Shown here: positions 1 through 6,622 of the stretch, in pieces
Layout of the letters: every line of letters begins with the position of its first letter
How positions within the stretch are numbered: position 1 is the first letter of the stretch
From: a virus
DNA length: 39,726 bases
IMG/VR virus record: IMGVR_UViG_3300003876_000004
Location: 1 to 39,726 of that record
Reading direction: 5' to 3' (one strand)
The notes under the pieces: model-generated
Seen by the model: only the letters and a program-made list of their open reading frames with translations
What the model was told of the DNA's origin: nothing
Databases searched by the model: none
Translations under genes and position numbers: made by a program

Positions 1-41
1 TTTAATCTTTACTTAAACACTATATCTATAGGAGATATATC

Positions 42-389
42 ATGACTGCTACTAATACTAACATCACCAAGAAGGCAAACACTTTCATCGCTAGGGGCAT
101 CAAGGTGGGTGATACACTCGACGCCATCAAGGTAGGCTTATACACCAAGTTTGAGGGCTTATCTCTTGGACAGGCTGCTAAGCTGACCGCTAAGTACATG
201 AAAGATAACGGCTTAGTTGTTAAGCGCATCGGGTTCACCGCAATGTTCTACGACTTCCTGAAGGAAGGCAAGAAGACAGAGAAGGATGTGGATGACTTTA
301 TCGCAGCCAACGGTAGCGATAACACTAAGCGTCACGCTAAGCATTACAAGGGCATCGCTGAGTTGACCAATGACCTTCACAGTAAGTAA
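42..389 (+). CDS. Small protein sharing its C-terminal domain with the 12037-12702 protein
   Basis: 115 residues, family not recognised. It has an AGGAG ribosome site at 31-35 and starts at ATG 42. Its last 55 residues match the C-terminus of the protein at 12037-12702 (FYDFL, then DNTKRHA.HY.GIA.L..D), so the two genes are paralogues sharing a domain. The segment before it (SLGQAAKLTAKYMKDNGL) is lysine-rich and predicted helical, compatible with nucleic-acid binding, but that is inference. The gene is visibly richer in G+C and in codons such as ATC, AAG and GGC than the plus-strand genes after 4580, which suits high expression or a different origin. Its promoter is probably cut by the left window edge: a TATATC at 21-26 would need a -35 box at or beyond base 1. 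Confidence 0.85.
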   Translation: MTATNTNITKKANTFIARGIKVGDTLDAIKVGLYTKFEGLSLGQAAKLTAKYMKDNGLVVKRIGFTAMFYDFLKEGKKTEKDVDDFIAANGSDNTKRHAKHYKGIAELTNDLHSK

Positions 390-433
390 GCACTAACTAA
401 CCAGGCCAGGGACGGCCTAACAATGAGGATAAT

Positions 434-601
434 ATGATGGAAATATTGATCACACCAGACCACACCACCATAACAGGTGATGATGGGCAAGAGACAGACT
501 ATAGACCAGAACAGATACGAGTTGTCATTGAGAAAGATGGCGATGAACATTGGGTTGATATTGATGTTCTTGTATCAGTATATGTAGGTGGAATAGAGTA
601 A
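434..601 (+). CDS. Small hypothetical protein, 55 residues
   Basis: A short acidic ORF that begins with two Met codons (ATG 434 and ATG 437) and has GAGGA at 425-429 just upstream. It ends at TAA 599-601, right before a short hairpin (612-635). It is rich in Asp, Glu, Val and Ile and ends in a likely beta-strand (DVLVSVYVGG). There are no Cys residues, signal or membrane segment. It follows the 42-389 gene by 44 bases in the same orientation and is probably co-transcribed. Function unknown. Confidence 0.6.
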   Translation: MMEILITPDHTTITGDDGQETDYRPEQIRVVIEKDGDEHWVDIDVLVSVYVGGIE

Positions 602-611
602 TTTTAACAAA

Positions 612-635
612 GTGACCTTGGGTAACTGAGGTCAC
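612..635 (+). terminator. Hairpin at end of left plus-strand unit
   Basis: GTGACCT (612-618) and AGGTCAC (629-635) form a 7-bp stem with a 10-base loop, 11 bases after the stop codon of the 434-601 gene. There is no good T-run after it, so it is a weak terminator or a processing/operator dyad. Confidence 0.4.
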
Positions 636-705
636 TTGATTAAGATTATTAAGCATTCACTAATCATTAAGTGTGTAAATGAAGGATGACACCTGGGTGC
701 TCTGC

Positions 706-765
706 ATACAAGGCAAGCAAGCGTAAGCCACCTCGCTAGTGTCTGGTGGTTGCTATGCTTTGTAT
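706..765. other. Two-tier inverted repeat at convergent gene ends
   Basis: The outer arms ATACAAGGC (706-714) and GCTTTGTAT (757-765) pair over 9 bp with one G-T. The inner arms AGCCACC (726-732) and GGTGGTT (745-751) pair over 7 bp. The element covers the last codons of the leftward resolvase gene (stop at 753-755) and lies between convergent units. It may be a transcription end or mRNA-stability structure. No T-tract follows on either strand. Confidence 0.4.
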
Positions 766-1145
766 TTAAAGGGCAAAACAGGGCCAGCCAAACATATCTT
801 TACAATGACAGCTCCTTGCTTGACAGTATCTCCACGATAGATAAACAACTGATCTATCTGTGAATCATCTTCCCATACCTTAGCATGTGTTATAGCATCC
901 AACAGAGGCTTCATGTAATTATCAAGGTCACGTCGCCTCCTATCCGGCGGATACAGTTCAACCTCCACCAGCAGGTTATCACCGATGTTTAAGTATCCAA
1001 CCTGTTCCGCTATCTGTTGCTCACAGGCTCCTCTGAATAGCTTACCCTTTGCCTTAATGTATGGGATTCGTCGTTTCTTTACAATACGAACACCATAATA
1101 ATCATTAACAGTTGGTGGCCACGGTAAATATAGTTCTATGTCCAA
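753..1145 (-). CDS. rusA: RusA-like Holliday junction resolvase
   Basis: RusA family enzymes cut Holliday junctions and branched DNA, and phages use them to resolve recombination intermediates before packaging. The signature is present: a PWPPTVNDYY N-terminal motif, then PPDRRRRDLDN with the acidic DLD pair, then the conserved KVWEDDSQID. These supply the catalytic Asp residues. I place the start at TTG 1145 because GAGGAT (1157-1152) lies 6 bases upstream and RusA proteins normally begin close to the first beta-strand. A GTG at 1175 would add 10 residues but has no ribosome site and would put the GTTAGT dyad inside the gene. It is the last gene of the leftward early unit, downstream of the phased repeat region. 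The call is firm; the start is not. Confidence 0.88.
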   Translation of the reverse strand: MDIELYLPWPPTVNDYYGVRIVKKRRIPYIKAKGKLFRGACEQQIAEQVGYLNIGDNLLVEVELYPPDRRRRDLDNYMKPLLDAITHAKVWEDDSQIDQLFIYRGDTVKQGAVIVKICLAGPVLPFKYKA

Positions 1146-1163
1146 TATTATATCCTCGGTCAA

Positions 1164-1179
1164 GTTAGTATACACTAAC
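1164..1179. promoter_or_regulatory. Inverted repeat GTTAGT-N4-ACTAAC
   Basis: A perfect 6-bp dyad with a 4-base spacer lies directly upstream of the preferred TTG start of the resolvase gene. Its size and place suit a dimeric repressor operator, but no protein can be assigned to it. Confidence 0.4.
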
Positions 1180-1196
1180 TAAAAAGTACGTTTTCG

Positions 1197-1234
1197 CTAC
1201 CTAAAAACTACCTATAATCTACTACAATAACTAC
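1197..1234 (+). repeat. Phased CTACC/CTACT repeats, left arm
   Basis: CTACC at 1197 and 1208, then CTAC at 1219/1222 and 1231, so copies recur about every 11-12 bases, i.e. one helical turn. The first copies share CTACCTA plus A-rich sequence. This is the left arm of a pair of inverted arrays in the longest intergenic region of the window (1176-1439). The AT-rich stretch 1235-1260 follows. Candidate origin iterons or cooperative operator sites. Confidence 0.55.
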
Positions 1235-1386
1235 TAATAAACTCTATATATATTAGTAACTTAGAAGGGTTGACGCTCTATAGAAGGCTTACACCCTTAG
1301 CGCGCCTAACTGTCGCCCCCTCGCAAGCTCTTTATCTACTTTACCCTAAAAAGACCCGTAAGTACTTGATTTATAACGAGTTTATT

Positions 1387-1434
1387 GGTAGTTTTACCGG
1401 TAGATAACAGGTAGTTAAGGTAGACGTTAGGTAG
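1387..1434 (-). repeat. Phased GGTAG (CTACC on minus) repeats, right arm
   Basis: GGTAG occurs at 1387, 1399, 1410, 1419 and 1430, spaced 12, 11, 9 and 11 bases. On the minus strand these read CTACC, so this array is inverted relative to the one at 1197-1234 and faces it across about 150 bp. That interval holds a shorter AAGGGT/ACCCTT dyad near 1265-1298 and a C-rich patch near 1310-1322. The array abuts the end of the 1440-1715 gene. Confidence 0.6.
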
Positions 1435-1439
1435 ATACA

Positions 1440-1715
1440 TTAGTGAATCTCACTTGATTCATCTATAAATATGTTATCAAATACAAGACCACGTATTTTA
1501 TAGTTACAAACATTATGAGTGAGAAACTTAATGGTACAGCCATAGACAACAGCGGTATTATTGCTTCTATCATATACATATGCGGCATCAAGCTTACGAA
1601 ATTGCTTTAATACATCTTCAACATCACTTGGATTATTGATTACCCATAGCATTGTTTTACCATCACCGTGGGTGGCTAGCCTTTCCAGTAAATAATATAG
1701 TAAATCTTGTCTCAT
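1440..1715 (-). CDS. Mini P-loop-like protein, 91 residues
   Basis: Not assigned to a named family. It contains THGDGKT near residues 15-21, like the end of a Walker A loop, and ends with IRGLVFDNIFIDES, which looks like a Walker B strand (hydrophobic strand then DE). Between them is a small alpha/beta unit. At 91 residues it is far shorter than a normal P-loop ATPase, so it may be a minimal or reduced nucleotide-binding protein that works with a partner. It overlaps the upstream gene by 4 bases (ATGA), so it is translationally coupled in the primase-helicase operon. The ATPase idea is inference from two short motifs. Confidence 0.65.
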   Translation of the reverse strand: MRQDLLYYLLERLATHGDGKTMLWVINNPSDVEDVLKQFRKLDAAYVYDRSNNTAVVYGCTIKFLTHNVCNYKIRGLVFDNIFIDESSEIH

Positions 1716-1921
1716 TTTATCACCTTTAATATTCTTTCTACAAAGATATCACCAATCTCATCTATGTATCCAGAGGAAGCATAACCTTCCTCATGATCTA
1801 CATGATTAAATGGCTCACAATACATCGGACGCAACCCTATCATGAATGTAGGCATACATTCAAAATAAGGATTGCCCGGTTTATCATTATTGTTTTCCAT
1901 AATTGATATTGATATGGTCAT
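1712..1921 (-). CDS. Hypothetical protein, 69 residues
   Basis: Unrecognised. It has a polar N-terminus, a middle with scattered Cys, Met and Tyr, and an acidic segment (HVDHEEGYASSGYIDEIGD) before a C-terminal helix. It starts at ATG 1921, 35 bases inside the 1887-2114 gene, with GAAG as a weak ribosome site. An internal Met at 1900 has no better site. The 3' end overlaps the 1440-1715 gene. Its place in a tightly coupled operon with the primase-helicase is the main support that it is real. Confidence 0.5.
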   Translation of the reverse strand: MTISISIMENNNDKPGNPYFECMPTFMIGLRPMYCEPFNHVDHEEGYASSGYIDEIGDIFVERILKVIK

Positions 1922-2114
1922 TAAGTATCTTCAACACTTCTTCAGTTGTATTTGAAGCATGTAATTTACCAACATAACCTACATGATCAGCAACTAATTG
2001 AATTACTTCTTTGACTTCCATCATGGATGTCTCTTCATTCAATGACTCAGCTATCTCATACACAGCGGGATACTTGACTTTGGCAAGATCACGTACACTC
2101 ATTAATCTACTCAT
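1887..2114 (-). CDS. Hypothetical helical protein, 75 residues
   Basis: A small, mostly helical protein of unknown function. AGAGGA lies about 5-7 bases before ATG 2114. It sits 12 bases downstream of the primase-helicase stop codon, so it belongs to the same leftward operon. There are no Cys, signal or membrane segments. The alternation of Leu/Ile/Val with Glu/Lys suggests an amphipathic helical bundle, possibly a small adaptor, which is speculation. Confidence 0.7.
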   Translation of the reverse strand: MSRLMSVRDLAKVKYPAVYEIAESLNEETSMMEVKEVIQLVADHVGYVGKLHASNTTEEVLKILNDHININYGKQ

Positions 2115-2126
2115 TGTATTTCCTCT

Positions 2127-4415
2127 TTATGACATTAATATCTTGAATTGCTCTGTTACTTTATAAACCTGTTTTCGTCTGCCGTTTGGATCCTTAACTA
2201 TCTTAAGGTACTCATATTGAATCATATGATCTATCACCTTCTGTAATCCTGTCTTTGGATTAGTTCTCATAGTTGGATCATCATCTAGCTTCTTGATTGA
2301 TGTATTACTCTTGAGATTAAATGACAATACGCTTAATGGTATAATGCCTGTATCTCTATCTCTTTTGTTTATCCCTGTCTTAGCAGCCTTGTACTTACCG
2401 TTTAACATCTTGATAATTGTTGGGCCAACTACATGAGTAACAATGTCTCCCATCTCTCCGCTGCCTGCTGATATGAAGAAGTTCTCAACACCCTCATATT
2501 CATATTTGACTATTGCCTCTGCCCATTCCCATTCAGCTTCACGTATGACAAGTTCATGATGATTAAAGACAGATGCTATAGCTGCGAACTTGAGAGCCTT
2601 CAATGGCATTCGGCTAGCCATATTTGCCTTAGTGTTGTTAGACCCTCTATGTTCATTATACTCATCAGTATAATACTTCTCAAGCTCATTTGCCTTTTCA
2701 CCTATTCCATCATCAAAGAAGAAATGCCATGACTTTGGATCACTTATTGCTTGAATCTTAGCGCATTTGACAGCTAATTCCTTTAGCTTATCCATACAGA
2801 TATCTGATATTTTACAAGTACCTGCTGCCCAGTTACGATATGGCTTATCCCCTACTACCCTATAAATAGATTGGCGAGGAAGATGACCAGAATCAATACT
2901 ATTATTGTCCTTAAATGCCTGTTGGAGGCTATCTGCTGTCGACTCATTAATAATGGACAGAGCAGGAGCACGTAAATTAGGAACAGATTTATCTTCATCA
3001 GAATATTCAGCTCCAATAAAGATATCATTACACCCTGACTTAGTATAAATATCCAATAAAGTACGAAGCAAACCAGATTGGTCTCCTGACTTGGTTTGCA
3101 TAAGGAGGCCAGCTTCTGTAAACACCGATATTTGAGATAATGCATTCTTCATCCTATTGGCGATTGCTTTAGCGCCAGTAAATTTAGACTTCCCAAGGAA
3201 ACTACTTGTAGTTAAACCATCACCTTCATCTACAACATCAAATAAAGCCTTTGATATAAACTTGACAATTGAATCCTTACCCATACCTGTATCCATGATC
3301 AGAGTCATATAAACATTCAACCCTGTATTTGATACATTGAACTTCCTACCAACAATGCCAGCTATCAATCCTATAGCGGAAACAACTGCTACTTCACGAT
3401 ATTGATATACTTGCATGTTATAAGCGTCATCAGATAATTTCCCTAGTAAGCCAGGTGGCCATGGTATCTTCTCAATCTTTACACTACCTGCTGTATTAAG
3501 ATCAGTGACGTCGATAGTCCCTTCATCAGCTAACTTGTTAATTGCTCCGTCTACACATCTTGGTATATCTGCGAATCTATCTTGCCATCTTTCATCTTGT
3601 GAAGGGCAAGCTGTCATCAATCCTTGTAATGTAGCAATAACTACAGCTGGAGCAATACCATCCTTAATTTGCATATATGAATATTTATTGATGGCATGAT
3701 GTAATCCTTCACCTCCATTTGTAATGGTTGCTATAATGTCCTGGATAGTGTCTGTACCCACCCTGCCACTATCATCATCCCTACTGCCGTTGTCAACAAT
3801 AGAATCAACATCAATGCTTCTTTTGCTATTTTTTTGAACTTCTTCATAGTCTTCACCTTCAAAATATTCATAATGTTCAAATACTCCATCATCAGGATTG
3901 TCCCTAGATGGAATAAACCAAGGTTGACTCCAAGTAGACATTTCTTTAACATTTTTAATGTCTACATCTTTGTCTTTTAATTCAGATAAAATCTTCTGAA
4001 CTGTTTCAGATAGATTTTCTTTACAACTTATGTTGCAAGGTATTACAACTCTGAACTTGTTTTTATTAAAAGTGTGTGAATGCGTTGTATATATAAAATG
4101 ATTCACTCCCAATTCAGTAAGAGCAATATTGACATCAATAGGTGGACAGCACGAATCATCGTTAGTGTTAGTTGCATCTCCATCAAGCACTAATACATCA
4201 GCACATTTAAGATTTACATCTTTCCGCTCTGGTGGGCTCAGCTCACCTCGAACAAAATATCCAAGAAACTTACCACCTTGTCTTGGTTCACCAAATAACT
4301 TTGATAACTCTACTATTGATATCTCTCTTACAGTACCTCCCTTGGCATTCATTTGATTGCCTTGAAAATTTGTTATTTTCACAAATTGAATCTCCAGTTT
4401 ATTGTAATTAGACAT
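2127..4415 (-). CDS. Primase-helicase (AEP-type primase plus DUF3987-like ATPase)
   Basis: 762 residues and probably the replicative primase-helicase. The N-terminal third resembles archaeo-eukaryotic primase/polymerase domains: VLVLDGD (catalytic acidic pair, residues 74-80), THSHT (111-115) and KFRVVIP (120-126). An acidic linker (about 190-220) follows. From about residue 320 it resembles DUF3987 helicases, with Walker A DTGMGKDS (375-382), an FTEAGLL segment and SIINEST further on. A single chain that primes and unwinds would replace host DnaG and DnaB. It is the first gene of the leftward early unit. The predicted -10 box (4427-4432) is so close to ATG 4415 that the mRNA may be almost leaderless. 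Domain calls come from motifs. Confidence 0.82.
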   Translation of the reverse strand: MSNYNKLEIQFVKITNFQGNQMNAKGGTVREISIVELSKLFGEPRQGGKFLGYFVRGELSPPERKDVNLKCADVLVLDGDATNTNDDSCCPPIDVNIALTELGVNHFIYTTHSHTFNKNKFRVVIPCNISCKENLSETVQKILSELKDKDVDIKNVKEMSTWSQPWFIPSRDNPDDGVFEHYEYFEGEDYEEVQKNSKRSIDVDSIVDNGSRDDDSGRVGTDTIQDIIATITNGGEGLHHAINKYSYMQIKDGIAPAVVIATLQGLMTACPSQDERWQDRFADIPRCVDGAINKLADEGTIDVTDLNTAGSVKIEKIPWPPGLLGKLSDDAYNMQVYQYREVAVVSAIGLIAGIVGRKFNVSNTGLNVYMTLIMDTGMGKDSIVKFISKALFDVVDEGDGLTTSSFLGKSKFTGAKAIANRMKNALSQISVFTEAGLLMQTKSGDQSGLLRTLLDIYTKSGCNDIFIGAEYSDEDKSVPNLRAPALSIINESTADSLQQAFKDNNSIDSGHLPRQSIYRVVGDKPYRNWAAGTCKISDICMDKLKELAVKCAKIQAISDPKSWHFFFDDGIGEKANELEKYYTDEYNEHRGSNNTKANMASRMPLKALKFAAIASVFNHHELVIREAEWEWAEAIVKYEYEGVENFFISAGSGEMGDIVTHVVGPTIIKMLNGKYKAAKTGINKRDRDTGIIPLSVLSFNLKSNTSIKKLDDDPTMRTNPKTGLQKVIDHMIQYEYLKIVKDPNGRRKQVYKVTEQFKILMS

Positions 4416-4426
4416 CGCCTATACCT

Positions 4427-4521
4427 ATTATATAACGAACAAACTATGAAAGTCTAATAGAATCTATTTATAAGGGTATAAAAATAAACGATTAGACTTA
4501 TCAGAATAGCTGGAGTATAAT
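4427..4521. promoter_or_regulatory. Divergent promoters with dyad -35 boxes
   Basis: AAGTCTAAT (4450-4458) and ATTAGACTT (4491-4499) are perfect 9-bp inverted arms. Read outward, each gives TTAGAC followed by TATAAT: rightward TATAAT at 4516-4521 (18-bp spacer) for the 4580 operon, leftward TATAAT at 4432-4427 (19-bp spacer) for the primase-helicase. The 32 bp between the arms hold TTATAAGGGTATAAAAA (4468-4484), which recurs at the promoter near 11900. The arrangement suits host sigma-70 RNA polymerase and a shared regulator. Confidence 0.7.
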
Positions 4522-4579
4522 CAATAATGTAAAGCGTTGAATTTTAATCATCGCTAGAAACCAACAGAAGGAAAGTATC

Positions 4580-4951
4580 ATGGAAATTAGTTCACAGAAA
4601 ATAGCTGCGTTTAAGTCAATTCAAAAGCAACTCAAAGATGTTAAGCAAAAAGAAGCAGACATGCGAATTGAAATTTGCGATAAACTGCTTAGAAGAAAGC
4701 CTGTCGGTACTCACTCCTTTAATATAGGTAATTTCCGCCTTAAAGTTACCAAGAAGATAACCACCTCAATTGACAAAGATCTTTTGTCAGCAATCTATGA
4801 TGATTTTACTCCTGAAGAAGCTGCCTGCTTCAAATTTGCCCCATCTTTCCTTAATGGCAAGTATAAAGAACTTGAAGATAAAACAAATGTTGATGCAGTT
4901 CTTGAAACTAAACCTGCTATGCCAACTATTGTAATTGAGCATATGGAATAA
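4580..4951 (+). CDS. Small phage protein, helical N-terminus, 123 residues
   Basis: First gene of the large rightward operon, with AGAAGGAAAG about 5-7 bases before ATG 4580. The N-terminal 40 residues form a charged coiled-coil-like helix (QLKDVKQKEADMRIEI). Next comes PVGTHSFNIGNFRLKVTKK, a beta-hairpin pattern I associate with small phage proteins of unknown role (L..vK..E...R..i.....p.GTh.f..g.fkl..t). Its position suggests an early, well-expressed product, perhaps DNA- or SSB-associated. Function unknown. Confidence 0.82.
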   Translation: MEISSQKIAAFKSIQKQLKDVKQKEADMRIEICDKLLRRKPVGTHSFNIGNFRLKVTKKITTSIDKDLLSAIYDDFTPEEAACFKFAPSFLNGKYKELEDKTNVDAVLETKPAMPTIVIEHME

Positions 4952-4985
4952 TTTCAAATATTGACCATTCTATAGGAGAATGATT

Positions 4986-5201
4986 ATGTTATGCAATAAA
5001 GGGTATTTTCAACAATTGAAAGATAAGTTGAAAGATTATGACCTATCTGAAGTGTCTGAAATTTCTGGAGTACCATATGCAACTATGTATGCTTGGTTAA
5101 ATAGAAAAACACAAAATTCACTCCAGTTTTGTAATTTTGTTGCTGTTGCTGAAGCAATTGGCTTTGATGTAAAAATAACATTGACAAGGAGTATATTATG
5201 A
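4986..5201 (+). CDS. Helix-turn-helix DNA-binding protein
   Basis: 71 residues from ATG 4986. The ATG at 4980 is only two bases from AGGAG (4973-4977), while 4986 has normal spacing. The middle reads LSEVSEISGVPYATMYAWLNRK, a typical HTH with turn (SGVP) and recognition helix (YATMYAWLN). This is the size and form of Cro/XRE-like or winged regulators and is the only obvious transcription-factor-like protein in the window. Candidate targets are the operator-like repeats at 4450-4499, 1164-1179 or the GGGTATAAA motifs. The HTH is well supported; the targets are speculative. Confidence 0.75.
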   Translation: MLCNKGYFQQLKDKLKDYDLSEVSEISGVPYATMYAWLNRKTQNSLQFCNFVAVAEAIGFDVKITLTRSIL

Positions 5202-5314
5202 TATTAGTTATATGTATATTCATTGTTATATTATTCACAGCACTTAATGTTGTATTCTTAATTGCAGCAAATAGAAACTTAAGAAAAATACAGTTGATAA
5301 GGAGCAAGTTATGA
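5198..5314 (+). CDS. Single-span membrane protein, 38 residues
   Basis: A very short ORF with AAGGAG at 5186-5191, starting at ATG 5198 (ATGA overlap with the gene before) and ending in an ATGA overlap with the gene at 5311. Residues 2-24 are almost all Ile, Leu, Val, Phe and Ala (one membrane span), followed by a basic tail (NRNLRKIQLIRSKL) that should stay in the cytoplasm. Small phage membrane proteins of this kind can alter the host membrane or block superinfection. No specific role can be assigned. Confidence 0.65.
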   Translation: MILVICIFIVILFTALNVVFLIAANRNLRKIQLIRSKL

Positions 5315-5523
5315 GCAAATTACAACAGCTTGCTGTAATGGAAAATAAAACTATTGATAAAATGCTTCAAGATGATACATTTGATTCAATAGTTTCTGGT
5401 ATTTGCATTAATAATGGCTGTGACTATTGTACTCAGATTGAACCTGATTGTACGGATGGATATTGCCCTGAGTGTAATACAAATACTGTAAAGTCTTCAC
5501 TTGTTATAGCGGGGTTAATGTGA
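5311..5523 (+). CDS. Small cysteine-rich (zinc-ribbon-like) protein
   Basis: 70 residues. The centre carries CINNGCDYC and then DGYCPECNTNTV, giving two Cys clusters about 16 residues apart that could hold one zinc ion. The pattern of a GCDY block, an E.D stretch and C..C.TNTV is one I have seen in many phage genomes, without a known function. GGAG (5301-5304) precedes ATG 5311. It lies in the small-gene run of the early operon. Confidence 0.75.
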   Translation: MSKLQQLAVMENKTIDKMLQDDTFDSIVSGICINNGCDYCTQIEPDCTDGYCPECNTNTVKSSLVIAGLM

Positions 5524-5717
5524 TGGAAAATACACCATATACTTCAAAAGACATTCGTGAATATAGTGAATATCATCAATGTTCACTAAAAGATGCTGAA
5601 AAAATATTAAAACGTAATTCATTTTGCAAAGAATTAAGAACTGATAAAACAATTAGTGATTTAGCAGATACAATAATAAGGATTTTAGATCATGAATTTG
5701 GAGATTACAATTCATGA
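5523..5717 (+). CDS. Hypothetical helical protein, about 64 residues
   Basis: Unrecognised. Start is ATG 5523, overlapping the TGA of the previous gene; GTG 5520 is an alternative one codon upstream. GGGG (5511-5514) may act as ribosome site. The sequence is mainly helical and polar (KDAEKILKRN, then DLADTIIRILDHEF) with two Cys. It ends in an ATGA overlap with the next gene. Confidence 0.65.
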   Translation: MENTPYTSKDIREYSEYHQCSLKDAEKILKRNSFCKELRTDKTISDLADTIIRILDHEFGDYNS

Positions 5718-5917
5718 AAGCAATTAGCATAACAAAGTGTCAAGTTTGCCCTTTTGTTAGATATGATATAAAGAAAATGGGTAAAGTAATTCATAAGCCA
5801 TATTGTTCAAATATGAATGATAAGCGTCTTGATTACACAACTGAACACATAGCAGGAATTGTAAAAGCTAATGTTGTCGATTATATACCTAAATGGTGTC
5901 CATTGGAGAATGCATAA
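5714..5917 (+). CDS. Small Cys-containing phage protein, 67 residues
   Basis: It has a CQVCPF motif near the N-terminus, a YCSNM segment in the middle and IPKWCPLE at the C-terminus. This spacing (CxxC ... C ... WCPL) is seen in small phage proteins of unknown function and may bind a metal. ATG 5714 overlaps the previous stop; TAA 5915-5917 overlaps the next ATG. Confidence 0.7.
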   Translation: MKAISITKCQVCPFVRYDIKKMGKVIHKPYCSNMNDKRLDYTTEHIAGIVKANVVDYIPKWCPLENA

Positions 5918-6336
5918 TGAAACTTATATTTGAACAATCTGGTGAAGAAGCACATGTTGGTGACCAAATAATTGATGATAATGGCAAATTGCTTAAGATT
6001 TTACGAGCAGATATGCCACATAAGCCTTCATCTAGCGGAATTGTGATTGTACAGGAAGATTATTGCCAACGTGAATGCTATGCTGGGGTATTTGGGTTGA
6101 AATGGATTGAGCGTGAAGACCAAGGATGGATTGATCCAAAAATTGCACATGCAAAGTTGATAGGATATGCCTCTACTGTAACTGGATATACAGAAAAGTA
6201 TTTAATTCAATCAATGAACCCAATTGAATTTTTAACTTTGGTTAAATCAATACCATTAGTGGAATTTATTAACCACCCTACTGAAGTTCGCTATCTTGTT
6301 GAATGGCTTAGGGGAGAGCATCAAAATGGCAGCTAG
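5917..6336 (+). CDS. Hypothetical protein, 139 residues
   Basis: Start chosen at ATG 5917, with GGAG at 5905-5908. A longer frame from 5893 lies inside the previous gene. The N-terminal half is beta-rich (LIFEQSGEEAHVGDQIIDDNGKLL...), typical of small phage proteins whose sequence runs 'G..v.D..G....I'. The C-terminal half is helical. No catalytic motif is seen. Function unknown. Confidence 0.75.
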   Translation: MKLIFEQSGEEAHVGDQIIDDNGKLLKILRADMPHKPSSSGIVIVQEDYCQRECYAGVFGLKWIEREDQGWIDPKIAHAKLIGYASTVTGYTEKYLIQSMNPIEFLTLVKSIPLVEFINHPTEVRYLVEWLRGEHQNGS

Positions 6337-6496
6337 AATATGCTATACTATTATTACAGGAGATAGTCCATGTTCATCATGTGACCATAATATCAACAAC
6401 CTTAAATACAAAGGCAAACTTGATATGGAGCAATATGGTCTAATTGATTACCTTATTTGTAGAAAAAAACAAATGGCAATATCACAAGCAAGTTAA
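6326..6496 (+). CDS. Small Cys-containing protein, 56 residues
   Basis: Starts at ATG 6326, about 8 bases after GGGGAGAG, and overlaps the previous gene by 11 bases. Contains SPCSSCDHN near the N-terminus (CxxC) and LICRKKQ near the end, so a small metal-binding site is possible. Function unknown. The structured leader 6499-6568 begins right after its stop codon. Confidence 0.6.
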   Translation: MAARICYTIITGDSPCSSCDHNINNLKYKGKLDMEQYGLIDYLICRKKQMAISQAS

Positions 6497-6498
6497 GA

Positions 6499-6568
6499 GG
6501 CAAGAGCTTGTACCAACTTCCTCTGTAGAGAAGGCTGGAGGTTAGAAGCCAGCTAAAGTCTTCTTGCC
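6499..6568 (+). ncRNA. Structured intergenic RNA, 70 nt
   Basis: GGCAAGA (6499-6505) pairs with TCTTGCC (6562-6568), closing a 56-base interior. Inside, CTTC/GAAG (6517-6520 with 6530-6533) and GGCTGG/CCAGCT (6533-6538 with 6549-6554) suggest two hairpins and a three-way junction. It is tRNA-sized but lacks T-arm and D-arm consensus. It lies between two genes of one operon, upstream of a five-codon ORF, so a cis-acting regulatory RNA is the likely reading. Confidence 0.45.
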
Positions 6569-6604
6569 CATCCTGTGTCATATGGCACCGTTAGGTGAGG
6601 AGCA

Positions 6605-6622
6605 ATGAATTTAATATTATGA
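6605..6622 (+). other. Five-codon leader ORF coupled to next gene
   Basis: GTGAGGAG (6595-6602) is a good ribosome site for ATG 6605, which encodes only MNLIL before TGA 6620-6622. That stop overlaps ATG 6619 of the next gene (ATGA), which has no ribosome site of its own. The arrangement predicts reinitiation coupling. Confidence 0.5.

Noticed and set aside
6499-6568. tRNA gene
   Set aside because: The length and 7-bp end stem suit a tRNA, but neither strand has the T-loop GTTCRA consensus, a normal D-arm or positions 8-9 of a tRNA.
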